This document shows positions 23,758-38,517 of a DNA stretch of 64,000 bases, one piece after another. The notes beneath the pieces were generated by a model. It ran no database searches. It saw only the letters and a list, made by a program, of their open reading frames with translations, and had not been told where the DNA came from. Position 1 is the first letter of the stretch. Every line of letters begins with the position of its first letter. Origin of the DNA: Allodiplogaster sudhausi. Its lineage: Eukaryota > Nematoda > Chromadorea > Rhabditida > Diplogasteridae. Where the stretch lies: contig CALZFC010000056.1 of the NCBI GenBank assembly GCA_945643635.1, positions 277,001 to 341,000 on the forward strand, read 5' to 3'. The position numbers were made by a program, and so were the translations under genes.

Positions 23758-26700
23758 TACTCCATCTCTGCTTCTTCTGCACCGGTTGTAGATGGAAGAG
23801 CCTTCCCTTCTTTGCCCTGTCCGGCGCTTGCTTTCTTCCAATCGAAGATGCTGCCAGGCGTGAGATTGTGGGATCTTTGTTCATCTTCGAGAGATTGCCG
23901 AATGTCTTGAAGTCTTCTGTTCTCTCTCTCTCTCTCTCTTTTCTCTCTCTCTATCTCTCCCTCTCTCATACACACTCTTTCTCTCTAACTCTCCCCTTCT
24001 TTCTCAGTCTCCCCCTCCTCGTTTTCACGTCCCGCTTCATATTGCCTCTGAGAGTTTCAATAATGTTTTTAAACATTCGTTTGCCTTTTTATTTATTGGA
24101 ACAGCTCTTGTGTTTTCTTTTTCTTCGGCTGACAAACAAAACACGGGAAGGTTCTCTGCAGTTTGTTGTTTCCAAGAAAAGGATAAAATCTTCATTTTGC
24201 AACTTACTAACTGTTTGCACTTTACTATTCATTTCCCCTGTGTTCTCCCTCCTTAATTTCCTCCCACTCTGAATTCTCTTCTCTTCACTGTCCTCGCCAC
24301 TGCCCTCTTCCTGATAGGGGGAAAGGGTGTTCCGAGGATCCCAAAAAGTGGGGGTAGGGGTCTTTTGGGCGCCGAAATAGGGTAATGTAGAAACGAATCC
24401 TTTTTATCAAGAGCTATGGTGTTGTCCCTGATTAAGATCCAAAAACAGGGTAGGTGCTCCGTATCGGAACTGCCTTTTTACCCAGCTTCCTTTTGAAATC
24501 CTTTCTCGCATTCTTGCCTTTATTTTTCCTTCAGTCTACATTTTGGTATACTAACAATTTCATCTGAATGGATGCGGATTTGCATCCAATTAGAGTAGTA
24601 TTTCTGTTCTCGTGGTAATGGTATTTTCTGTTCCTTCCTCCGCTTCCAATCCTTTCGATAATATTACTTTGAGTTTGGGCCGACTGATCCGTTTGTTATT
24701 CTTCTGTTTATTTTGTCTGCCTTGAAATACGGCTGAAGATTCCCCGATACCGAGACTTGCCAATCGTGTTTACCCATGAAGGAAGAAGATCGGAACATCT
24801 TCTTGCCTCGCACTCGGTCTGAAATGGAGATACACAATTGAGACTCGTTTCCACTCTCACCCTCTCCTCTCTCTCCTCTCACTCTCTCCTCTCTTTCTTT
24901 CTCTCTCTCCTCTCTTTCTCTCTTTCATCTCTTTCTCTCTCTATCCTCTCTCTCTTCCCTCACTCTCTCCTCTCACTCTCCTCTCTCTCTCTCTCTCTCT
25001 CCATCTCCCCCCCTCTCTCTCTCTCCCTCTCTCCTCTCTCGTCATCTTCACCAGTTTGTCTACTTTCAGCATACCGACGCTTCTTAATCTTTTCAACGTT
25101 GAAATGTTTACTAAGCAGAATGCGAAAGTCATTTCATGGACAGAACATCCACAACTACGCTCTTGTTTTATCTGGTCATACGCTAACCTTCCGGAAGTGT
25201 ATTTATACATTATGTTGCTCATAATCATATATCTTGTTTCACTGGTGATCTGCTTGTGGTTTGCATGGAGAGGATGGGCATTGCTTTTCCATAGGATCTT
25301 CTCGCATGAAATGCATTTAAGAATGGAAAGTAGTTTGCTGACCAACTCCTCCCAGTTCTCCATGCTGACCCTTGTTCAGACTCTTTACTTCGCTCCCAAT
25401 CAGTTCATTATCTTCCTCTCAATTCACTCCATTACCTTTCATCATCCATACAATGGTCCTCTCTTCCAACCCCTCCGAGTGTCCCTTCGTGTTCCTCCCA
25501 CTTCACTTTTTCTCACTTCTCTCTCATCTTTGTCCCCCTTTTCTGTTTCTGTGAACTTGCTACACACCTGATAGTTTCTTGTTACAGTATTCTGTAGATT
25601 TATCCCAGTGATGAATACTGGCTGTACATATCAGTTCCTTTTAGTTGGTCAAGGTAACTGTGGTTAAGAGTGTATCGCTCTTTGTGGAATGAGAGTATTC
25701 TTAAATTACAGGAGTTAAGACTTTTTTCTGATTTCTCTCCGGTGTTCTTCCTCTTCGATCTTGCCGCCAAGCCGAAAGTTTCTCTTGAAGTGCGTCCTCT
25801 GATTGCATCTCTGTATAAATTGTGCTGCTCTCTTACTCTCTCTATCTTTTCACCCTTTTACCTTCACATCTCTGTTTCTGGCGTCTTCTTTTCTTTGTAT
25901 CCTTTTTTGCTTCAAAGTCAACTTTGCATTGGGCGGAGATTTATGATGTAGTTGCGGCGAACGCTAAGATTTGATTGTAGTGGTTCAGTCTCTCTGAGTT
26001 TCCGCTTTCGTAATGTTTCATCTTGTCAACCTTGGCGGTCAGTCTCGTATACTCACTCTTTTCTCATTCTCTTAACCTTTTCTCTCTTTGCTGTCTCATT
26101 TATATTTTACATTTATTTAAAACATCGCATTTCCTTAACTCTCATTGACATTTGCATTAGCCTTAGCGATAAAAAAGAATTCTGCTTACCCAACCGGGGT
26201 TCATTTTATCGTTCGGGGAGCAATTCGTCCTTGTTTGCCCTATTTTAATCCATCATTTCTACTTTTTTCCTTAATAGGCTAAATTCTTCTACCTTTGCAG
26301 TCTCCCAGCCCACGAAAGAATTTTAACAAATGGAAATAATAATAATAATCTTCAAAATCCTTCGGCCATCTTAAAATAAGGAGGACTGGTGACTGATGAA
26401 TGCACCATAAATAGCACATTTCAACTGTTCCCGATCTAAGGCCTTGCGAAGTGCCAGTGCTGAATGAGAAACGGTGCATGACTCCAGGCCAGGAAAAAAA
26501 GCACTGTCGATTTGACAGAACTTCCCAGATCTTGGGCCTCCCAAAGCCCTGCCTGGCCACAGCAAAAGCTAACCCGCCCTGGTTTCCGGGACTACTTTCG
26601 TCTGGAAAACCGTGCAAAAGTAGCGTTGCGAAATAGTGGGAAGAGGCGCGAGAGAAAGAGAGGAGTGTCCAATCACACTATTACTCTATCACTCTTCACA

Positions 26701-26843
26701 AATCATTTATATTCTTTTTAGTGGTGGACAGGATTTCACCACTGCGTCTCATTTCTCTCTCTCTCCCTCTCTCTCTCTCTCTCTCGCTCTCTATCTCCCT
26801 CTCTCTCTCTCTCTCTCTCCCTTTCTCACCTCCCTCTCTCTCT

Positions 26844-26898
<55 letters not shown>

Positions 26899-28719
26899 CT
26901 CTCTTTCTCTCCATCTGTCTCTCTCTCCGTCTTTCTCTGCCTGTCTACCTCTCCCATCCCATAGTTCTCTTTAGCATCCATTACTCTTACTGCTTTTTTT
27001 GCTGTCCACACTGGTGTCTTATCTCTGACTCACTCATTACTGGCTGCAGCCGCAGTCATGTCCAAACTCGTCTCGACTATTCATTCGCCCTATCACTTTA
27101 TCGTCCTCCACTATCCATTTTTCTCTTTTTAATGTGGACTACCGTTTTAGCGCTTTTCGGTTTTAATATAGCTCCTTTCGCTCTGGAGCTGCAAATATAT
27201 TCTTAGTCTATATTTCTTTTTTTGTTTAGTGATTCAGCCATTTCAATTAAAAGAAGTAATGAATGTTGGAAAGAAGTTTAAGTGAATGAAGTCATTTGAT
27301 GGCTGGCAATGTTGCCACGACCCCAGGCTTGCCACAAAAGATCTTTGTTTGCAGTGGAGATGAGCTCTGTCCCAAACAGTGCATCTTCCTTTGCTTCTCA
27401 TCCCTATCTCTCTCTTCGCATTTGCTCTCTTTCTGTCTCATGCTTTTTACCTGGGATTATCATGTGGTAATCGTCAAACAAACCCAGTTACTTCCGTCAT
27501 CTTCAAAGTTTGGTTTTTTTTCATTTCTTTCGAATTAACTCCATTTCACCCTTTGAGCGCCTTGGGGGCGGCGAGGAAGTTCAACCCGTTTTGATCCGCC
27601 CACAGTAATTCGAAGAAAGACAACGATTTGAATTCAAATGCTGCGGGAGTGCCATTCTTTTTAGGGCCGCGCCTAAATATTGTGAAAAGAGCAGATGCTA
27701 CTGATCACATTAACATTCTGACATTGAGATGGACCTTCTTTGTCACCCTCTTCTATCTTCCTCGGTCGCCAAGCTTTTTCCATATCTCTCTCTCTCTCTT
27801 TCTCTCCCTCTTTCTATCCCTCTCTCCCTCTTTCTATCCCTCTCTCCCTCTCTCTCTCTTTCTCTCCCTCTCTCCCTCTTTCTCTGCATCGGACCATAGC
27901 TTCGCCCTTTTTCGCTTCATTTGAGTGTGCTACTTGCTCAAGCTTCGTTCATAACATCGTCTTGATGAATACATTTCCATTCTATTTTGACAGTCCTATT
28001 TAGATCAGAAAGACATCAAGGACAATCCATTTTACTCCATTTTACTGTTCCTTTGATTTTTCTGATCTATTATTTTCTTCCCTATCCAAAATGTTTGTAA
28101 TATGTTTGTATTTGGACGTGAAGTTTAAATTGTATTATCGAGAGGAATACATGGCAAAGCATGAGCAAAAAGTACCTGCATCAGCGATAGAAATATAAGG
28201 GAGTAAATAGAGAGATTTGAAAGAAAGAGCTAGGAAAAGAGAAAAGAGTGAACGATACAGCGAGAGACGAGAGAACTATGAAAAAAGGGTTCAGAGACTG
28301 AAGGATGTGTCCGAAGAAGAGAAGGGTTATTCGAACTGGTTTCAATTACAGTCGCGACACCTCAACGTCCAATCGTTTTCGTGCCCTTTAACACTGCCGC
28401 CATTGCTACCTTGTTTAGCATCATTCACCCAATTTAGATGTTCAATACATTGATCGAATGGGAGGAAAGAATACGAAATGAGAAAGCGTGAACCGGAAAG
28501 AACAGAGAGTGAAAGAGAAAGAGATGAATCACCTGGTCAGCGTCATCATTTTAGGAGTTTCCCAATTTAAGTTAGTTCATTGCCATCATTTTACAGTTTT
28601 AGTAAATATTTTATGCTCTGACCCAAGTAAGTCCGAAAGCTTTGCCTGCACCATTTCCGAAACTCGCTCTTTCTTCTCTTCTATTATCTTTTCTTTGATT
28701 TGTCTTTCCTTCCTATCAT

Positions 28720-28750
<31 letters not shown>

Positions 28751-30502
28751 AGCTCTCTCCTCCCTCCCTACCTCCCTCTCCTTCTCTTTCTTTTTCTGCC
28801 TTTTCGTTGGCTGAATTGGCTCTCTCTCTTTCTCTCTCTTCCTATCTCTCTCTGTCTCTCTCTCTCTTTCTCTCTCTCTGTCTTTCTTTCTCTCTCTCTT
28901 GAACAGTCTACTCCCAATGGCTCCTTCGCGTGTCGCAGTTTCCTGTTCCAACTGCTGCCATAAATCTTTCTGACACGTAATATCACTCTCATTAAACACT
29001 CGTTGTCTATTTGGCTCTTGTGATAGCCCATTAGCTCTCTCCGACCTCTCTCAGTCTAATTTTATTTTCCCTTCTCTAACTCTTTTTTGATTTCTTTTCT
29101 TCCAATTACCTTTTTCTAGCAACATTTTTCCGTTCTGCAATTGTAAAGTCTAGATTAATTTGTGGGGTGTGTCTGGCTTAGCATACATATGCTCGAACAT
29201 TGTTTCCATTGTGCTCTGTCATTTCCAGCGTCCATCTTTGCTTCTTTTACTATTTTTTTTTTGTTTTTTTTTTTTTTTACAGATTATCCATTAAGTGAAT
29301 TCTATGATTATCATTTTTTTTCTTTGCCGTTCATCACATTCTTGCATACCGTTTTGCTTTATTCTTCTATCTTGCTACCTTTTTCTCTCTCCCTCTATCT
29401 CTCCCTCTCCCTCTCTTTCTCTCTCTCTCCCTCTCTCTCCCTCTCTTTCTCTTTCTCTAGCTCTCTCTATCTCTCTCTCTGCATATCTCTCGCTCCCTCT
29501 CCATCTCCCCCTCCCCTCTCTCTCTCGACCTCTCTCTCACTCTCTTTCTCTCTCTCTCACTCTCTCTCTCGCTCGCTCTCTCTCTCTCTCATACACACAC
29601 ATACACACTGTCTGCAGGCCGACTTGTCTGGGGTGGAGATGGCTCTGATCGCGACAGTTCATCCGTATTCGTCTTCAGCTGGAGCTAGCACCCGGAGCAG
29701 GAAGTTGACATCGAACTCGTCTCCTTTCAAGATTGAAGATGTCACCGACGATCCCGAGGCATGCTTGCGTATTTTATGGCTGGAATAGAACGTCTTCTAA
29801 ACGTTCTCTGGAGATCATTTAATCATTTATTTATTCTATGCGTGATTGTATACGCACGTTTACATTTTTAGATGACCAAATCGCAGCCTTGGGCTGATGT
29901 CTTCATTTCATTTTACTTTTGCCATTTGTCTCTGTGTGTCTTGTTCTGCATCTGTCTTCCTATACACTGATCTTTGCTCTTGCAGTACTCTCATTATGGC
30001 TGTGACGGCAGTCTTGAAGACGAGAAAGAGGGCTCGCTGGTTGAATATTGCCGCCTGGATAAGAAGCGCCAGCCTGCTGCTCCGAATGTCTGCGACTCCT
30101 CGACTGTCGTGAGGAATGCGCCTTCGGCTACTCCAATTACTTCTCGAAACCTGGTTCGTCTTTTAATACTTAAAACGGAGGTTGGTACGTCGAAGTGGTA
30201 TTCTGAAAAGGAGGAGTCGGAAGAGACTACCTTCAGTGTTGTTTTGGCCTCTGGCTTCAATATTACTGAAAGCGTTCAGTGGCCCGGGTTGAAATGGCTA
30301 CTTTTGAAGCTCGAATTCAGAGCAGTGGGGCTATTTCTTCTCCCTTTCTCAACGGTTGACATGTAGATGTGGCAGCATTCTTTTTGTCAATGTTTGTGAA
30401 TTCCGTTGGAAGATGTATGATTTAGAGCAGAGAAAGGGAATAAAGGATGAGTAATGTCATGAATTGATATTGAGAGAGTCTAGATATAGCATTCTCAGCT
30501 GG

Positions 30503-30533
<31 letters not shown>

Positions 30534-32052
30534 CTAGAAGAGAATGGTTTTGCTGATACATAGAAGGATAGTAGCAAGAAGAGGCAGAGAGCAGCATGGG
30601 GGGCCTGTTCCATGCCAGCATTTTCTGTTGTTGTCTTCGACTGAAGTTGAATCTAATTTGGTGGATGAAGCTGGAATCGAGTAGGTTTCCGGTCGTTGTT
30701 GTGGAGAGGGTCAATGAAATGCATTTCACATCCCCCTCCCCTCCCGCCATATGCCAAAAAATTGTTTTGGCTCATGCTGCTGTACCCCTTGTCCTGTTCA
30801 ATCAGTCACCAGTACTTTTAGTTTTTGAATTAACTAAAATTTTATTGATAGCTTCAAAAAATTAAATGACATTCATGATAGATGTTGTTGAGGACACCCA
30901 CATTTTTTTTACCGTTCTTGAACTTAACTGTATTCCTCTTCCCGCTATCTTTGTCTATCCAACTCAAAGTATTTTTTCGCTTTGGAATCAAAATAACTAG
31001 TTGATGCCAAATGCGGTGAATATCTGAGGATAACTAATAGTTAGCTCATGAACAATACTAAAATAGAACGGAATCTGAAGGTTTGTTTTATAACTTTGAT
31101 TTGATCTCCTTTTTCCATATGTAAGTAACTATTTCATTCTGTATGGTTTTTTTTTTAAATTAGTTTCCTTCCCTCGCCTGCTCGATATCTCTGTTTGTCA
31201 ATTATCCATGCACTTGTCAGCTGCTTTTTCTTTTTTTCTTATGTTATTCCTATTGCACTGAATGAAACATTATTTCACAATCAGGATGCGACGATCTCAC
31301 CTAGTATTGAAGAAGGTGTAGATTCGTCGCTGCCAACAAAGTTTGTAGTATCTCTTTTATTCCTATCTGTCTTCCCAAACAAGTTTTACATTGCTTTTTG
31401 ATTGTGTCCATATTACCAAAGAAACCCTTGGTTTTTTTTCTTTTCCTTCGGCCTTCCGGATCTTTCGGATTCTATCTGACTCCGACGTCACGAAGATGCT
31501 GCTGAATAGTCGTGGAGTGGCTAACGGAGCAGACACTACGGAGATTCCTTCTCTTCCACAAATGACACTCTGTTTATTGACATTACTGCTTTGCTTGAGG
31601 GCCACTGCGGTGGCCATCTCTGGCAGCCATTGTCAGGATGCAAGAAAGGAGGAGGGAAGGAAGAGAGAGGAAAGAGGGAGAGAGAGAGAGAGGCAAAGCG
31701 GGACCAAATACAATGGGAGAGATTTGGATAAAGAGCTAGAGTTCGATGGAGAGGGGGAGAAACAGAGGAGAATAATGCGCAGCGTCCAGAAGTAGAGTCG
31801 ATCCAGCGGGGGCTTTTGTTCCTTTCCCTCCAAATCTGTAGCCAAAGCTCCTATTGTAATGTGACCCTTGGGTATTCAACTGTATTTTTGTAGCCTTAGC
31901 CTTCAGGTGAAGTAAGAATCCCATTGTCTTCTGCTGGATTTGGGTATGAGCTGTGGGTGTTGACCAAAATAAGCATGAAGGGTAGCGAAGCTTTGCCGTC
32001 TTTGCTGCCCCAATTATGAGAGGAGAAGGCAGAGATTGGGATGGACGGATGG

Positions 32053-32089
<37 letters not shown>

Positions 32090-33789
32090 GAGATCCTCCC
32101 CGGGGCGTTGTTGTACATTTTCCAGAGATGGCAGATGACGGTTGAGTCTTGAAACGAAGATGACCGCCAGCTTAGATACTCCATTCTTTATCATTGCTAT
32201 ATTTTATCCTCCGCTTGGATGACTCCATTGTATGTTGCATCGAAGTAGTCTCAGAGGTCCTTATAGGAGACACAAGCTTCCCTTTTTTTGTCATACCACC
32301 CTTCTAGGAGATAAAGAATTCCCCGTTTTCCACTTTTCTTTGTTCTTTTGCATTGACTACTCCTACATGCCGGGAGGGGTTCAAGCGGTATGCTTCATTT
32401 CATCGAAGTGGTTAATTGATTCATGATGAGAGGGAGTCCTGAGACATTTTCGCTGTACTCGCTGTCATCGATTCGTCTTCATAATCACTCTCCGCTAGTG
32501 AAAGAGTCCTCGAAAAGACAACTGAAACGAGGAGGTTCTGAGAGAAGCCGTCATCGGTCTCTTCGCTTTTGATATCAGTCGTATTTCCTCGCTTTCGATT
32601 GTAAGACTCTTCTTGAAGCGCTGCGTTTTTATGTAATTACTTGGTCACTTTCCAAGCCTACCAATTCCGCATGAAATGAGATTGAATCTGAGAAATCGTG
32701 GCCTACCGTTTAGTCTTCTTCGTTTAGCCTTCTTTTTTTCTCCAACAGGACTGCGTTTTAAGCCAGATTCGAATTCATAAGACCTACATTTATTAGGTGG
32801 TAGTGCACTACAGATTAATTTAAAATTTTGCGGGGGAAAATTCAAGCAGTAAAATATCCTTGTCCATATCCTGTGAGTGATTGCTTAAATTTTTTAGGTG
32901 TCAGTCACATTAAGAAGTCATTTAAATCAAAGATCTCTACCCGAAATTTGGCATGTTCCGCGCATTACTAATTATAAGATGAAGGAGAAGAAGAGTGTAC
33001 TTCTGGAGCCAGAGGTAGTACGTCTGATTACTTGCAGAGATCGACGGTGGCAGCCCTGCCGCGGGGAGTGAACTCATCCCTCTCTCGCACCATGACTTGC
33101 ACCACCCAACGAGCTGCTGTCAACGACATCGTTAGTGGCCAGCCGTGTCGAGGATGCAGCGAATGCCATATCGGATTCAGGGAGCATCCATGGAGGTAGG
33201 CTAATGAGAGGGAGGGCAATTTGTCTGTTTCAATAGACAGACTGGTGGTGCCGCGTTTAAATTCCTAAAGGTTGAAAATGTGTGTGGATTCAGACGTCTG
33301 ACAATGAGTGTTATCATCTGCTATTGATTTCCTTGTGGTATTCGCTATGTTGTTGTGCTCTGACCGGCCTGCTCAGCCATGCTTCCTCATTATTTCTTTC
33401 CCTTTTCGTCACTCAATTCCCTCCTTGCCTTCATTGCCATCTTGCAATCCATATATTATGGTAGAAGCCTCCCCTGGATCCATCATCAATAGCTCCCAGC
33501 ATATGTAAGATTCTGACGATATCGCTATAGTAGAAAGAAGGGGAATGCAAGTGGAAAATTGCCGTCTCTTCTTTTCTTTGCTCTTATCTCCTCTTTGCAT
33601 GCCTAGTTTTTACTTTGTTTCCCCATGCTTCATCCATGCCGTGCAGTCCATTCTACATTCGTCCTCTCGTGACATCTCATTTTTCCTCCTCCCTTCTTCT
33701 TTGGGAGTCTTCTGTCTTTCCCTCTCCTTTTTTCTTTTTTTCACTCTCTTCCTATACTTCCTATCTTTTCATCCTTTCTCATCTCTCAC

Positions 33790-33837
<48 letters not shown>

Positions 33838-33936
33838 TCTCTCTTTCTCTCTCTCTTTCTATTTATATTTCACTCTCTCTCTCTCTCCTTTCTCTTTTTC
33901 CCCCTCTTTCTCTTTCTCTCCTCCTCCTCCTCCTCT

Positions 33937-33974
<38 letters not shown>

Positions 33975-36585
33975 TCGATTCTCTTCTCTCCCTCTCCCTT
34001 CCCTCCATCTCCCCGATCTTTCTCTCTCTCTCTCTTCCCTCTCTCTCTCTTTTCCCTTTCTGTCTCCCTCTCTGTTCCATCATCCTCCCATCTGTAGACT
34101 GCCAGTGTATTCTGGCCTGGGAATGCTGTGCTCGGATTCTCAGCTTTCGGGAGAAGTGAAAATGCGTTGGAGTGCGCCATGGAGTCGTGCCTGCCACATG
34201 AGGCAACTCTTCTACTCCCCTCTCCCCTAATCCTCTCGGTCTCATTTTTCGGACACCATCCATATTTCTCTGCCTTCATCCTTTTTCTTTTTCTTTACAG
34301 CTTTTTTTTCTAACAGTAAGTCATGCGCGCATATCTAGAAGTGAGACTGATCTCATAGAGTCATCTCATCTTCTGCTTTCCAGTGTTGATATCTCTCCGC
34401 TATTTTCACCTTCTTGAGCATCGCCGTCCTCGAGGAGCAAGTTGCCAGGCCTCATTTTGCTTGGTTTCATTAAATTTTTCATTTGATGAGCAACCCTGAG
34501 TGTGACTTAATTGTTTTAAAAATTTTATCATTTGTTTGCAGTTTAAATGTAATTTTTCTCCTTTACATTCATGACTGAACGTGAGTCATTTTTGAAATGA
34601 CTATGTCGCTCGGGTGAATGTATTGAAGTAGGAAGACAGGGCGAGAGAAATAAAGAGGAGATGAAGAGCGAAGCATAAGGAAGAAAAAGAGTGAATGAGG
34701 AAGGGCGAGGAACGGAAAAGTGACTGGAAGTGAGAGAGAGAGAGAGAGCATCTGAGGCCAGTAGATGTACATATCAAAGTGAACGAAAATGAGAGCGGGA
34801 GGACTAGAAGAAGATTTTGCAGCTGGTGAACGCGATTGATCAAAGGCTTCATTCTTTCTTCCACATTTGCTCATTGAGATGACGCTTCCCGATAAGCAAT
34901 GGCATTCAAGACATCTTCACCCTTCTCTTTTCCTTTTTTCCATGTTTCACTGTAATTCTTCTTCGTCTCTCTCTCTCTCATGCTCTCTCTCTCTCCCTCT
35001 CGCTCTCTCTCTTTCTCTTTTTCACTCTCTAACTCTCTCCTTCTCCTCGCTTTCTATGTATTTCTGTGGCCCCCTTCTCTCTGTGGGTCTTCTCTCACGG
35101 TTCTTGTCATCTGTACCTGAGACACTGTTTTTGTTTTTCTGGACTCATTTGAGCCGTGTTCGTTTTCCCCGTTGCCGATCAGAATAATCTGAATTGATTG
35201 ACAGTTTGTTATGCTATGCAGTAATTGAGAATTGATTTGTCTCGATTAGCAAGAACATTTAGTTCATGTTGTGAAACCGCGTATGCTATTTCAATTAGGA
35301 CTGGGCCAATCGTTGCGCCCTGGACAAAACTTCTGTAACCTCTGTCTCAAACCCTCTAAAATGAGATGGCGCACAATGCATGAAGGAGATGTGCTAGAGG
35401 AGTCTGAATTGATACAGCGAAGATACAGCGAACGAAAGAGAGGGAAAAGTTCTCTTTCTTTCTCTCTCAGCCTCTGTCTCTCTTTCGCTCTCTCTATCTA
35501 ATTCTCTCTCTCTTCTCTCTTCTCTCTCTTACTCTCTTCGCTTCCCACTCAAGGTGTGCTCTGCACAATATGACGCATCCCTTGAAGGCGTCCTTTATTA
35601 TCGGTTGGCGTTCTTCTCTTTTTCTGCTTGCCACCAAGCTTTCCTTCCTCATTTCTCTTTTCCCCTTGTCCATTATATTTCTCTGTTTTTTTTTGTTTTC
35701 TTATTAAAAAGGTCATCTTTTTTATGTATTCAAGAGATGACAGTTCCACAAGATGTTACGATGTGCCTTGTTCCCTCGGGTTGTTGCTGCCCGATAAGCT
35801 GATCCTCTTGGAACCTTTTCTCTTCTTCTGTGGTCCTCCTCGTTCTTTTGTCTCTTCCTTCTGTTTTCCTTTCCTCGCTGAATCGTCGACGCCTTCCAAA
35901 AGAGTTGAGCCTCGAAGCGGAAATCAAGGCGGATAGGCCGCATTGCCTGGCATTTGCCTGCTACGCATCATCAAACCTTTTTCTTCTCTCTCCATCTCTC
36001 TCTCTCTCTCTCTCTCGCTTTCCCTTTCCCTTTCTCCTTTCGTTCTCGTTCCTCTGTCCATCTTTCTGTTTTCTGTTCTTCTCTAGGCGCGAAGTCGTTT
36101 CGAACTCGATTTGGCAGTTCGTTTTCATAGTCGGTGACTTTCAGGGTTGTGCCACCGCGTCCTTCTTCCTTTACTGATTTAAGACTTTTCCAAACTATTC
36201 CATGAGTTTAGCTTCCAATTCTCGTTGTTTTGATTATGTTTCTTCTGAGCGAGAAGATATATCATGTTCATATATATATAATGTCACTATTCCATATACT
36301 CCTTTTCTTTATAAATATAAATTTTCCCCTTTTTTATCACATTCAGTTAACTGTTTTTTTTAGTTATTAATTCTTATTATTACTACTCATTTAACTGACC
36401 TATATTAGATTTGTCTTTCACTGTTGCTCTTAATTTATTTATTTTTCACGAAGAGACGGAGATAAGGCACCGTTTTTTTTTTTTACATATTTTCGTCATA
36501 TTTTTTTCTTTCTTTTGGACGAATGCGCTACATTAATTCGTTTCTTGATAGTCTCAGCAAAGAAAATTGAATACACACCTCTATT

Positions 36586-36617
<32 letters not shown>

Positions 36618-37586
36618 TATATACCGATTTATCTCCTTCCTCTATTTACCGATTTATCTCCTTCCTTGATAACAGGAATCCAACTGTTTCGAAATTTTGT
36701 AGGAAACCTGGGAATAACTCCCACGGGAATTAAAGTAGAATAGCTCGAAAATCGAAAGCTTTTGTATGCCCGATTGGGCCCGATAAGCACACAATGTCGT
36801 CCAGTTAGGGCGACTGGTGACATTGATAAGTGCAAAACTTTCTTCATTTGTTCATTTTTCCCCCTAAAAGTCTTACTTCTATACATTAAAATGAATGTTC
36901 ATAGCACGAGCATGAAAAATTCTGAATTTCAAAACACATTGTAACTCGTTGGACTTTTTTCCTAGAATTTTTTTTTGAAAATCGGGCTCAAACGGGCCCG
37001 CGGGCCGGGCCGGGCCCAAAATTCCAGGGCCCGGAAATTTCCGGCCGGGCCGGGCCGAGATTTAGGGCCCGACGGGCCGGGCTGGCCCAAAAATTTTGGG
37101 CCCATTCCCACCTCTGGGCAGAACTGATTAGTTTGTAGGATGTTTGAATGATGAAGATGAATGCTAGAAGTTTGTCGATAATGAAATTGAATATAGTTGT
37201 GGGAATGCCACACATATAAAAGTTAAAAAGCTGAAAAGATCTTAAGTATGCCTAGGGAGGATAGATATATAAACTATACTCGCACTCACTATCTTTATTT
37301 CTCTGCATTCTGCTTCGCTGCCTCTAAAATTCACACTCTTCAAATTTGTCTTCGCTCCTTTCGGGTGCTTTCAATTCCCTCCACAGGCGTTTTATTGCAT
37401 TGGCTCGGATTGAATTCGGCAGCAGAAGACGGGACTAAATCGCCATAGTACATAAGAGGAATACTGAAGTCGTTATGGAGGAGAAGCTCAAGGAGGGGAA
37501 AGAAGACGAAAGAGCAGAAGGGAAGATGGCCACCAAGACAGCACGAGAAGAACTCCGCCCACCCCGGCCCGGCTGAGGGAGAAGGA

Positions 37587-37634
<48 letters not shown>

Positions 37635-38476
37635 GAGAGAGAGATAGCCGGAGGCTCTGCCGCAGGGAAGAAACGAAGGAAGCCTCTCTGGCAGCACAAG
37701 AGCAGCAGGAGAAGCCGCAGCATCAAACCAGAGCTCATCTCTCTTCCCTCTCTCATTCTCTCTCCACTCTCTTCTCTACACCCTCGCAGCAGAACAGGCG
37801 AGAGGAGTGAGTGCCTCTCCCTTCCCCTCGTTGTCCCCTCTCTCCCCTTCTCCCTTTGGTCATCTTGCTGTCTCCCTCCCCCTCCCTCATCCATCTGGCT
37901 TCCTTCTTCTGCTGCCAGTCGCTGTGTTGGCGACAGAGGTCGTCTCGGCCAGCTCGCCGGGATCAGTCCCCGTCCACTACGGCACCCGGAGGTGGCCTTC
38001 GCTCCTTCTTCTCCGGTCGAGGGAGTCCGGCGAGGAGAGCGGACGGCGAGGCTGCCGCTTCCGCTTCGGTCGCGGCGTCAGCCCCTCTTCCACCCGCGCT
38101 TCCCACAGTCTTGGCCAACGGAGCGGGTGTGCCTGAGGCGAACTCCAACGCTCGGCCTACTGGCTCGAAGCTTCGCGTAGATAACAAGCAAAGAGCACGG
38201 AACGGGCGACCTGTCAGGGCAGATCTCGCAGTGTCAGTCTCTCTCACTCTCTCTTGCTCTCTTTTCTCTCTCTTATCTCTTGCTCCCTCCATCATTCTCT
38301 CTACATTCATCCTTCTCCCTCTCGATTATCGCCCTTGCTGTTTATCGTCTTCGCCATGTCGCTCTTTTCCGTTTGGTCCGCTTTTTACATGTTTAGAAGG
38401 CGGTGATGTAGGCATACCGTGCAGATGTTGATTGCTTGCACTGCTCGTGCATAATAACCATCCACTTCCCCTTTAC

Positions 38477-38517
<41 letters not shown>

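Noticed and set aside
25056..25571. 171-codon + strand open frame with hydrophobic segments
   Set aside because: The hydrophobicity follows from the T-rich strand. No family motif is visible and it lies in a LIM intron without usable phase.
26279..26617. 112-codon minus-strand open frame in LIM intron 3
   Set aside because: Other frames here are also open and no motif or splice context stands out; kept only as unexplained unique sequence.
23868..34159. Many long Ser/Leu- or Arg/Glu-rich open frames in CT/GA regions
   Set aside because: They are translations of dinucleotide repeats, which lack stop codons in several frames at once; no domain or splice context supports them.
37474..37575. Short ATG-initiated frame rich in Lys/Glu upstream of the intron 6 exon candidate
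   Set aside because: It ends at a stop before any donor and does not join the candidate exon; purine-rich composition explains it.
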